A DNA stretch of 64,000 nt from Zopfochytrium polystomum (taxonomy: Eukaryota; Chytridiomycota; Chytridiomycetes; Chytridiales; Chytridiaceae). The notes beneath the pieces were generated by a model that made no database searches, was not told where the DNA came from, and saw only the letters and a list, made by a program, of their open reading frames with translations. Location of the stretch: positions 147,095-211,094 of the forward strand of contig JAIVFJ010000114.1 of NCBI GenBank assembly GCA_025765615.1, written 5' to 3'. Position 1 is the stretch's first letter; each line of letters begins with the position of its first letter. Made by a program: the position numbers and the translations under genes. Positions 10,471-20,333 of the stretch are shown in pieces.

Positions 10471-11046
10471 ATTTAGTCTTTTCGATTTGCTACATCCATG
10501 GTTTCAGATTTAGAACAGCCTCGGTCCACACGTTTTTCGTGTGAAAACAGCAGCGGGGAAATTGTATATATTAGGTGTTCGCAAACAGAACGAATCCATA
10601 AAGTGAGAACAACAACACAAAAAAAAAAAGAGTGGAAGAGAGTGGGAAAGAGAACGTTTCCATAGACACGGGGGTGGGGCGGGGGAAATCAAACGAAGAG
10701 AAAAAAAATTAACACGAGCCGAGAAGAGGAGCAAGGCCGGCCCCGCTATCAAATGTTCAGGTATGTTGGCCCTACGATTTCAAATAGGCGAGGCAAGGTA
10801 ACGCCCTGTCGACGAAGCGTCTCCGTTCGTCTTCACTCCTTCGCCCGCGCCTCCCCAGCTTGACAGCGATCTTGAACGTTTCCTTTCTTTTCATTTTTTT
10901 TTCCTTCTTTTTTCTTAGCCTGGCGACTCTAGCAAGAGCGGGGAGCGTAGAGAGAGGCCGAGCGGAGAGACGGGGGTGTGTGTTGGCGGTGCTGGTGGGT
11001 GGGTGGGTCGGTGGTTGGTGCGTCCCAATTTCCGCCAAGCTTGTTT
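10471..11046. other. Intergenic, no gene seen
   Basis: Separates the tRNA from the 3' end of the convergent membrane-protein gene. A/G-rich tracts on the plus strand; presumably holds that gene's 3' UTR. Confidence 0.4.
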
Positions 11047-11211
11047 TCACGAGATGTTGGCCCAGTATTTTCGCTCGCGCCAGGACAGCTGGAACTCGAC
11101 GACGTAGAGGGCGGTGACGCACATGCCGATGATGACGCTGGTATGCGGAGGGAGGGAGGGGGCCGTCCGTGTTAGGTGGCAAGAAGTAAAAACAAAAAAT
11201 TCCACCACTTC

Positions 11212-11251
<40 letters not shown>

Positions 11252-13148
11252 TCCCCCCCAACTCAACTATTGCACAATGGCGCCCGAGGCCCACACGTAA
11301 AACCCGGACATGCCGACGGGCATGCACGCGCCGGCGACCTTGACGGCCACAAAGATGCTGACACTGACGACCATGGCGGTGAGGGAGAGCGCGAGCATGT
11401 CGCGGATGGAGCGCAGCTCGCCGATGCGGATCTCGCGCTCGATGGTTTCGAGCGGGGACAGGTCAGGTACGGCGGGGACTGGTGGGGGCCGTCGCGCGAG
11501 GGAGGGGGATCCGGCGCCGGAGGAGGAGGCGGTTGTGGCGGCCGAGTTTCTGCGCGGGGGAGGCGGGTAGGAGGATTTTCGGGAGGAGGAGGAGGAAGAG
11601 GAGGTTGGGGCGGAGGAAGGGTTTGTTGATGGGGAGGAGGGAGTGACAGAGGTTGGGGATGCCGCGGGGAAGTACGGGGCTGCGGCGGCCTGCTGGGCGC
11701 GGGCGGCGTCGAGTTGGATGCGGAGGAGCTCTTCTTGCTGCAGCTCCCAGAGGCGCTGCTGGCCGTTGACGGTGAAGAAGCCGCGGCCCTCGGCTTTTGC
11801 GGTGATTTGCTGCTGCAGCTCGAAGTATGACTTTGGCGGGTGGCCGGGGAGCGGGGGGGGCGGCGGGGCGGATTGGAGGTGGGAGGAGAGGCGCGGGTCG
11901 AGAATTGAGGCGGAGGAGGCGGAGATGGAGGAGGAGACGCGGCCAGGGAGGTGCGGGTCTGGGTTGCGGAGGAGGGAGGCGGCGCCGGCGGGTTTCCCGG
12001 CGGCCATCATCGCGGGGTGGTTTGCGGCGGCGATCATTGCGGCGGTGGTGCCCGCGCGCGGCGGGGCGTCGTGGCCGCCGCCGCCAACGCCCCGTGAGTC
12101 GTTGTCGGCGGTGCGGGAGCGGAGGAGCATTTCTGGACCGAGGTAGGTTTTGAGGGCTTTTTCAAAGACGACTTTTGCGGCGTAGACGAACGCGAGGTCG
12201 GACAGGGTGAAGAGCGAGGCGAGGGTGGCGTCGGTCCAGTTTGGGTAGTCGTGGGCGCGCTCGAGGGCGACGACCTTATCCGCGTCCGTCTCGCGCTGGA
12301 TCTGGTCTTCGACGATGCCGAGCCAGGTGAGGGCGAAACCGTCGAGGGTGGGGAGAATCGGGGTGAGCCAGAGGAGGAGGAGCAGGAGGCGGAGGTTCTT
12401 GACGTGACCGATCATGGGGAGGAGGAAGGCGCGCATGAAGAGGCAGATGGCTAGGCCGTAGAGGGCAGTGGAGAGCCCCTGGAAATGCCTACGAGCGAAG
12501 AGAGAGTAGTGAAGGAAGGAATGTTTAGAGTTCAGAGAAGGGGAGAGAATATCGCCCATACTGATATAGAAGCGGTTGGCGCTGGTTAAAGTAGAGCAAG
12601 GAAATCGCGTTGGTAGCGGACACGAGGATCGAAACGAAGATGCAGCTCTCCATCGTTGTCATTCCCGCAATCATCTTGCGGCCTCGGTTCGGGGAGAGGC
12701 GGAACCTCACGAACAGGAGGACGATCCCGACCAAGGTCAACACGAACAAGGCGATCGCGATGGCCATGACTGTTCTTTCAAGTATCAGCCAGCTGGAACC
12801 GTTGAATGGATGGATGGAGTTAGGGCGAACCTGTGGCGTTGAAGATGGGGCTGGCGAAGGATCCGAAGCAGGCGAGGGAGTAGTTTTGGCGGCATTCGGC
12901 TGGTGGTAGTGGAGGGAATAGAACATTGGATGGGTGTCCAAAAAGGTACGGAGGGAGGGGTACGAGATTAGAGAGTGTGCAGCCGGTGGGGCAGTCGGTT
13001 CGTCAAGGCAGTGTGGTAGGAGTCGAAGTGAGTGGGTGGGTAGAAGGGTTAGGAATGAATGAAAGGGAGAGAGTGATTGAGCACCTGGGTCATGCGGCAG
13101 CGTCGGCGGCGGCGTCGGCGTCGGTGTCGGCGACGCCGGCGACGCCAT
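11047..13148 (-). CDS. Polytopic membrane protein, receptor-like (six to seven TM segments)
   Basis: Exons on the minus strand: 13148-13085, 12899-12831, 12769-12562, 12488 to about 11297, and 11137-11047. The first four join in phase. The last (CVTALYVVEFQLSWRERKYW, then TGA) is clearly coding; its donor is uncertain, perhaps GTTTTA after MPVGMSG, because exon 4 read through stops at 11267. A short Pro/Thr-rich N-terminus leads to a Cys-containing ectodomain (AECRQNYSLACFGSF). TM segments include VMAIAIALFVLTLVGIVLLF, CIFVSILVSATNAISLLYF, ALYGLAICLFMRAFLLPMI, LRLLLLLLWLTPILP and LALSLTAMVVSVSIFVAV. A long low-complexity loop (about 250-430) separates TM5 from TM6. Topology suggests an orphan seven-TM receptor, but no family signature was recognised. 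Confidence 0.65.
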
Positions 13149-14345
13149 CTTTTTTTATTTTTTATTCTTTGCTTTTTTCTTTTCTTTCCTGTTTTTGCTC
13201 CTTCTTTCGACGTTTTGTTTTTGTCTTCTCTCTAGCTTTGTGTCGTGTCGCTCTTTTTTGATTTTTGAGTTTATTCTCTTTTTTCGGGTTTTTGATTTTC
13301 CCGCCCATTTCTTATTCGTTCAATTTCCCGTCAATCGACGGAAACAAACGGCACTTGCCGTTTTTGGAAAAACAAGATAAATGGTTTTTTGGTTGGCTTC
13401 CGCGCATGCCCCACCGACAGGGAGAGCCTCAGCTGACTGGCATATATGCTCCGAGCTCCCAGTACATGCTACACGGGCCAGCGCACAGAGACAGACCTGA
13501 TTGATCTAGCAGGCAGACAGACAGACAGACAAACGATAAAATCAGGCAGACAGAAAGACGGAAAGATATTAATTTGCACACACGAATCAATAACTGCCCA
13601 AACAGGAAAACAAAAAAAAATCAAGAAAGGGAAAACAAAAAACCAAACTATAAAACAAAACGCAGGCAACCTATTCATTCCAACAACCAATCACCGCGCG
13701 GCACAAGGGAGCAAAAACAATTGCAGAGACAAACAAGACAGACACACAGCCTCTTGGAAAAATCAGTTGAAAAGGGACAAAAAAAAATGTAACATTATTG
13801 AAAAGGCTTGCAGAAATTTGACAAGGCTCACTTTCATACAGCTTTGGAGGGGTGGGAGAGTGGGGGGAACTATCAGTTCGTTGTTTGTTCGGCGACGACG
13901 AAGTAAAAAAAAAAAAAGGGGGGGGGGGGGGGGAGTGGGTGCTAATGACAGGGAAAGCTTTCCAACGGCGGTGTACATATGTTACATATTTTTCGTGTCA
14001 AAACAAGTCAAAGACTGGCGGGGTTTGGCTTTTATGCCTGAAGCTCGGGGCAGCAAGGGGTGAGGAAGAAAGAAAAAAAAACCAGCGCGGGAAGGACAAA
14101 GGATACGAGCGAAAGCAAGAGTCTCTCGAAAACCGGATACTGGGAGCGATGAAGAGGACACACTCACACAAACACACACACACACACACACACACTCACA
14201 CACACGCAAACAAAAGTGAAAACAGATTCGAAAACGCAGGGGAATTGGGTAGGGGAAACGAGAAAAGTAGCGAACAGAGCGAGGGATCGAAACGCACACA
14301 CAAACACACACACGAGAAAAAAAAGGAAAATAAAGGGCAACCCCT
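13149..14345. other. Intergenic with G-run and CA microsatellite
   Basis: Pyrimidine-rich 5' flank of the membrane-protein gene (13150-13290), A-rich DNA at 13600-13800, a run of 14 or so G at 13919-13933, and (CA)n at 14160-14205. No gene was recognised. Confidence 0.4.
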
Positions 14346-15518
14346 TCAGAGCGCCGCAACGGCGGCGGCGGCGGCGTTCAGCTTGGCCATGAGCGCGTCG
14401 TACGAGGGGTCGGTGGCGGCGACGACGTACGCCGCGTCGACGAGGGCCAGCATCTGCGCGTTCTTGACGAGGGCCTGGGCGGCCGCGATCTTTGTCTGGA
14501 CGTCGGCGACGGTAGCCGCGATCTGGGCCGCAACGTCGACGGCGGAGGCGCCTGTGCCGGCCCCGGCGGCGGCGGCCGGGGCGACGACGCCGGCCGCGGC
14601 AAAGTCGTCTGCTTCAAAGTCGCCGCCGACAGGGGCTGGGGCCGTGACGGGGGCCGGGGCTGGGGCAGGGGCTGGGGTCGGGGTGGCGGTGGCGGGCTTT
14701 GAGCGCGTGCTGAGCGGGGCGACAGGTGGGGGGGGCGGCAGCGGCGAGGCCGGCGCCCGTGGATTGTATGGTGACGGGGGCCAGCATCATCCACGGGGTC
14801 TCTTCGCTGCCGGTGGAGATGACCATGTTCACTTGCACGGGTCCAGCGTCGGCGGCCTGGGTCGATTCGAGTGAAACATGAGTGTGAGTGAACATGTGTG
14901 TGTGGGCGAGTGTTTGTGGCAACGCAGGGTACCATAAAAAAATATGTATATATATAAAAATAAAAAAATAAAATAAAAAAAAAAAGAAATCAAGAAACAG
15001 AAGGCGCGAATATTTACCGGTGGCGTCCACATCAGCGTCTGAATGTTAGTGGCAGGCACGGGCGCCGCGTGGGTAACAGTGCTTTCAGGCGCCTCGTTCA
15101 TGACGGTCCCCAACTGGCAGCTGGGCACTGTCTGCGGGCGCAGGCCGTTGGTTGCAATGTCAAACTTGCCGACGTGGGTCTCGCTGAAGCCAGTGGCGGC
15201 GTTGGGGTTGTTGACCTGCTTGACGTAGGTGAGGATGCCGCCGCGGGCAAAGTTGGAGAGGCCGGCGACCTGGATGGCGAGCGGGGCGGCGGCGCCCGGC
15301 GTGTAGGTGGCGGGGGCGACGATGCTGAAGCCGAGCTGGGCCATGCCGATCTCGTGGCCCATGGTGATGACGGTGACGTTGATTTTGCAGCGCGGCGCGC
15401 CGGTGGGGAGGGCGGCGACGTTGGTGGTGGAGAGGGGTGACAAGAGCGCGAAGAGAACGAGGAGGAGGAGGAACGGGACGAGCAAGGCGGGCGAGGATGC
15501 TGGATTGCGCAGAGTCAT
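14346..15518 (-). CDS. Secreted Reeler (reelin-type)-domain protein
   Basis: Two exons: 15518-15018 and 14856-14346; intron 14857-15017 (GTAAAT...CCCAG). The ATG at 15518 opens a signal peptide (PALLVPFLLLLVLFALLSP). The next 170 residues fit a Reeler-like domain: FARGGILTYVKQV, ETHVGKFDIA, CQLGTVMNEAPESTVTHAA, QTLMWTPP, then VQVNMVISTGSEETPWMML across the splice. A Pro/Ala-rich stretch follows, and the C-terminus is an Ala-rich helix ending AKLNAAAAAVAAL. The frame slips by one base at a C8 run (14728-14735 on the plus strand) just after the Reeler-like domain; seven C would restore the frame, so an assembly indel is likely. Family knowledge: Reeler domains occur in extracellular adhesion or defence proteins; the role here is unknown. 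Confidence 0.65.
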
Positions 15519-16648
15519 GATTGTATTTCTTTTTTGGTGTGGGTTGTGGTTGCTCTTTGTTCTTGAATGTTGGTGTGGAGAGAGAGCGAGAAAGAGCACG
15601 AGAAGAGCGTAGAGATTGAGAGTGAGTGTTTGCTGTTGACGGGTGGGTGGTGGGCGGGGAGGGTTTTATAGTTGAAGGTCGGGAGTGCGTGTGTAAGAGA
15701 GAGAAAGGGAGAGAGAGAGAGTCAGAGAGAGAGAGAGTGTGTGTGTGTGTGGGTGTGTGTGTTTGCAGGCGGGAAGCAGTCAAACAAAAGGCCTCCCGAC
15801 TGGCGACCGACCCACCAATGAATGAGTAATACGACGAGCGACGCGAGCGAAAAGAAAGAGGGAAAACTTAATAATAAAATAAAATAAAAGAAAGTGCAAT
15901 GCAATACCCACAACAAACAACGCACATATCAACCCAGGCGGACGGGCGGGCAAATCGATTTTTTGTGTCTCCCTTGCTGGATTTGGAAAGCACCTGCGGC
16001 CAACTACAAAAGCGCCACAAAGCGACATCGGTGTGGGGTGGGGTTCAGGCAGGCAGGCAGGCAGGCACGGCCGCGGCTGGTTAATGGTGTCTTCGCTTTT
16101 AGAAGCGATGTGAGGCAAACAAACAGACCAATTTCGTTTTTCAAAGCCAATGCAAAAACGGGAGCACTGCGGCGAACTTGCGGAAGCGAGAGCCAGATTT
16201 ATTTCTCTTTTTGGTTGGCCAATTTCCCATCGTCCTCCCTCGATTTGGTGTGTGCATGAAAAGTCAAAGCGCCTCATCTGCACGAAAAGAGACAGATTGG
16301 AATTTTTTTCTGGCTGGCTTTGGCGTGCGAGTTGCAGATGGAGTGTTTCGCATGTCAGATGCGGAACCCAAAAAAAAAGGCAGGAAAAATCAGATGACCA
16401 GACCATTTGTGACAAAGGCCGAAAAATCCCTCCCTGCCTAAAAAATGTCGAGTCACTGTCTCTGTTCTGTCACTGTCTCTGTCTCTGCTCTCTCTCTCTC
16501 TCTCTGTTGGTTCTCCCCCTCTGTCTCCCTCCCTCCCCTCCACTCCCTCCCTCCACTCCCTCTCGCAAGGAACCGCAAAACGCAAAACGCACCACGTCAC
16601 TCACTCCGGTCAATCCCTTCACTCACTCGCTCACTTCATTCACTTCGC
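15519..16648. other. Intergenic with GA/GT microsatellites
   Basis: 5' flank of the Reeler-like gene (GA and GT tracts at 15695-15765), GGCA repeat near 16048-16066, CT/TCCC-rich tract 16460-16560 and TCACT repeats at 16597-16655. No supported gene. Confidence 0.4.
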
Positions 16649-18246
16649 TCACTCGCCGCCGCCCGCCGCCGCCCACCGCCCCACCCGCAGCCTCACCCTG
16701 CCCCTCGCCGCCCTCGCCCATCGCTCCGCCAGCCCCGCCACCAGCCCGACGTCGCCCACCCCGTAGTGCTCCCTCAAGCACCCGTCCTCCACCCGCACAA
16801 ACGCGTCCCCAAGCACCGTCAGCAACCTCTGCCGCCGCCGCTCCTCCTCGCCTGCCTCCTCCCGCTCGCTTTCCTCCCCGCCCTCGTACGCCCCAGCAAC
16901 ATCATCATCAAGAACGGCCGCCGCCCACGCCCCGCCGAACGCGACGACCTCGGCGTCCGGGACCGCCGCCGCCGCCGCCGCGGGGCGCCCCGGGTGCGGC
17001 TTGACGAGGACCGTGCGCAGCGTGCGCGTCAAGGCCGGCAGCAGCGCCGCGGCGAGCGCGGCGAGCGGGTGGCGGGGGCGGCGACCGCGGCCGCCGTCAT
17101 TCTCCTCTTCCCCCGCCGCCTCACCGTCTGCCCCTCCTCCGGCCGGCTCCGCCATCGCGTCCATCGTAATTGCAAGGTGGGCGAGCCGGGGCAGGTACTT
17201 AAAAATGCCCGCGAGCGAGACGGGGCGGTGGTCGCCGTCGCCGCTGTCGGCGGCTTGGTGGTGGACGTACGACAGGTCGAGGGTCGTGAGTGCGTGCAGC
17301 GGGGCGGCGCCGAGTGCGTTTGCGAGCGCGGCGGGGGACAGGAAGACGGGCGGGTTGTACGGGTTGCGGGGGCTGAACGTGCAGCGGATGGCCAGTTCGC
17401 GGCGCGACGACCGCGGCGGCGGGGGGCGGGAGGACGCGATGACGAGGGTGCGGAGGCTGGGCAGGAGGTTTGGGTCGAAGACGCGTGCGAGCGGGGCGTT
17501 GCTGGAGAGTCGCGGGCGGCGGAGGATGAGCGTGTGAAGGCCGTGTTGCGTCGATTTACAGCCGGCGACGTTCGCGCTCCTGAGACCGAGGATGCCCGCG
17601 AGGGTGTCGTCGTCGACAGGCGCCGCGACGTCGAGGACGCGGAGGGCGGGGCAGAGCGGGAGGGCGAGGGGTAAGGCGCCGAGGGCGGGGCGGAGCGGGA
17701 GGTGGATGCGGAGGGCGCGGAGGCGCGGGCAGTGTGTGAGGAGGACGGCGAGGCCGTACTCGAGCGAGTTGGGCCGCAGAGCGCAGAGGTACGGTAGCGA
17801 CGCCGGTAAGGCGTGGAGGTGGCGGCGCGGGTGGCGGCGGCGAGGTCGCGCCGGTTTGGCCAGCGGGTCTTGCGCTGGAGGGAGAACCGTCGTCGTCCGC
17901 TCCGCCGGCGGCTTTGCGGCGGCGTCCTCGTCGTTGTCGTCGTTGTGGACGACCAGCGTCGCCGACGAGGACAACTCCCCGCTCGGCATTCCTCCGCTCC
18001 ACCCGCCGTCATCCCCGACCTCCGCCGCTGCCGCGACCTCTCCCCCGCCCTTCTCCACCTCCACCTCCGCCTCGTCCTCTTTCTCCTCAACAAACACCTC
18101 GGCCTCGGCCATATCCTCGCCGCCGACAAACAACCACACATCCTCCACCGCCATAACCCAGTCCGCGTACTCCCTCTCGCGCAAGACGATCGCATCCAGG
18201 AACGCGATCCACTCGCGCGCGGTCGCGAGCGGGCGTAGCCGCGGAG

Positions 18247-18287
<41 letters not shown>

Positions 18288-18672
18288 CGTCCGACGAAAA
18301 GTCCACGTTACAAACGAGGAACCCAAAAACAGAAAGTAGATATCGATTACTTACCCTCCACAGCACGGGGGCGCACGCGTCGAACCATGCGCGACCGCAC
18401 ATCATCAGTTCGCGCAGGTCCGCGGGGCACGCGGTCGCGCGGCGGCGTGCGGCGTCGGCGGCGGCGGCTACGGCGGGGACGCAGTCGATGTCGGAGGTGG
18501 CTGCGGCAGCGGCCGCCGCCGTGTCCACAAAGACCCACCGCGCGACGGCCTGGCGGATCTCAAAGGGCGGGGTCCAGGATGATGCTGCGGGCACGGGCGC
18601 GGTCGCAGCGCGGGGCGGGGTTGAGTCCTTGGTCGTTATCGTCGTCGTGTCCGTCGTTGCGGAGAGCATCAT
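16649..18672 (-). CDS. F-box / leucine-rich-repeat-like protein
   Basis: Two exons: 18672-18355 and 18247-16649 (638 residues); the 107-nt intron contains a (GT)n tract and joins in phase 0. The N-terminus reads FEIRQAVARWVFVDT, then DLRELMMCGRAWFDACAPVLWR, the usual F-box-like pattern ending in RAW...APVLWR. After an acidic low-complexity linker, irregular Leu-rich repeats follow, e.g. LPYLCALRPNSLEYGLAVLL, LRALRIHLPL, ALRVLDVAAPVDDDTLAGIL, LTTLDLSYVHH and LPRLAHLAITMD. The C-terminus has an acidic/arginine region (GGEESEREEAGEEERRR). Inferred role: substrate receptor of an SCF-type ubiquitin ligase; the F-box is weak, so confidence in that role is limited. Confidence 0.7.
18252..18285. repeat. 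(GT)n microsatellite inside an intron
   Basis: About 17 GT units within the only intron of the F-box/LRR-like gene, close to its 3' splice site on the minus strand (CACACA...AAAAG). Confidence 0.9.
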
Positions 18673-19871
18673 GTTTCTTCCGTGCTTGTGTGTGTGTGTG
18701 TGTGCTGAGCTGCCCTTCGCCGCCTTTCTCGTCTTTTGCTTTCCCCCTTTGCGTTTGTTAACGAGTTCGGTGTAGACAATTTCTTTTCCGCCATTTTTTT
18801 TTTTTTTTTTTGCTTTGTTAGTCCATTGGCCTTTGGACCGCCGCGAAGACCCCCTCCCTCTATTTCTTTTTTCTTTCTCTCCACGTCGGCCCAGCTGCTT
18901 GTTTTACAAGCCTAACCCTTATTTTCGTAATCAAGATCTCCCATCCATCGACATGAGAAAACCAAAGCAGCCGAAACCTCGCATAAACCAAGTAAAAAAT
19001 CACTTCCAATCCCCATCGAAATCACCAATGTCCGTGTTCTATGTTCTAAAAACGAGATCCAACCCCCACCGCTTCGCCCAAGAAAGAGGAGCTGGTGGCG
19101 TCCATCGCCAAGAAGCAAAGACCACCGCCGTCGGGTGCCTGTCTATCGTTTAGATGAGTGCTGTTGTCAGTGTGCCAGTGAGTGCGTGTGTGTGTGTATG
19201 TGTGTGTGTGATTGGGGTCGACTCGTCTGCAGTCGGTTGTGATGTTCGCGCACTTTCTCCAAGGATTTTCAGGCCAGAGTCGACGAAAAGGCGAGGAGGA
19301 CCGATGAGCCGCGGCCGCCCCGCTCCCTCCCTCCCTCCCCACCCCTGTCCCTCCACCCCGCTCCTTCGCGATATCCCACGCTCCCTTGCAGCGATCCAAG
19401 ACTACGGCGGAGACGACCTCCATCTTTGCCAGTCCGACGGCGACGATGAACGATCGGTGACGAAGCCACGCAATAACAGCGCAGGCGCACGGCACCCAAT
19501 CGACAGCTTCAATTGGACACAACTGCAACGCCCTACTGCTGCTGCCCTGCGCTCTCATTCGCCTGCCCACCGCCGCCCGGCAACTTCTCCAGTGTCACTA
19601 GCTGCGTACCAGTTGTCTGCTCCCCACACCAAGGCATATATTATATTAAGCCCATTGAGCCTCGTGACTGGTCTTGACGTTTTGCTCAATACCCTGTGCC
19701 AGTCACACTTGCCAGCAACTATTATAGCGTGCATATCGTCATTATGTATCAATAATTCATAACAGAGTTTTTTCTCTTTCTCTCCAAGTTGGGGAGAAGG
19801 ACCACCCACAAACACACATCCCCACTTCATTCACTCACTCACTCACTCAGAGTAGACTGTGTACAAGTTCC
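18673..19871. other. Intergenic, no gene seen
   Basis: 5' flank of the F-box/LRR-like gene with GT tracts (18687-18705, 19185-19210) and a T18 run near 18796. Frames around 19050-19570 on the minus strand are open but have no recognisable domain. Becomes AT-richer after 19600. Confidence 0.35.
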
Positions 19872-20333
19872 ACTAAGAAGATCAGGATTTTCCACAAATC
19901 TGTCAAGGACTATCTGCCAACTCCTGAAAGATGCATGTTGTCTCTTCACATTGACCTGAAACGTAGTCACTCTGAATTTGCACAGCTGTGCATCAGTGCA
20001 ATGAACAAGAAACTAAAATTTAATATGTGTGACTTGCCATTTCTCAGATTTCCACTCTGAGATTCCCGATTTTGATGAGAACGTGCAGAAGGGAATCCCT
20101 GTGCATGTTCGATACGCAGTGAAGCACTTCTCGGAGCACTGCTTGACTCAGGAGCCAATGGGCTACCCAAACACAGCTCAAATATTGAAAAGAATGTCAA
20201 AGAAGATGGTGATGGCGATGTTGATGATAATGAAAGTTGGTTTGATGCTGAGAAAGACACTCAGGACAGCCTTATGCTTCAATCAGTGAAACTTCCTCCA
20301 CAAAACTCTGAACAGGCTACGGAAGATTTGTAA
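19872..20333 (+). pseudogene. Relic of a NACHT-type (NLR-like) gene
   Basis: Frame one reads KIRIFHKSVKDYLPTPERC, LHIDLKRSHSEFAQLC and ISAMNKKLKFNMCDLP, then a stop. One base over, the reading continues SDFHSEIPDFDENVQKGIP and VHVRYAVKHFSEHC; a third shift gives DGDGDVDDNESWFDAEK to a TAA at 20331-20333. FHKS..DYL...RC, then H.....C...MN..L..N.C.L, then I....RYA..... is the conserved tail that follows the NACHT ATPase in fungal STAND/NLR proteins (often before WD40 repeats). No P-loop or WD40 repeats are visible nearby, so this is a fragment. It lies in an AT-rich, repeat-laden island. Confidence 0.7.

Noticed and set aside
15780..16415. Open minus-strand frame of about 210 codons upstream of the Reeler-like gene
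   Set aside because: Composition and repeated short motifs (GGCA-derived) look non-coding and nothing is recognisable.
19046..19570. Open minus-strand frame downstream of the F-box/LRR gene
   Set aside because: No domain, ends in CA-repeat-encoded residues, and has no conserved-looking segment.
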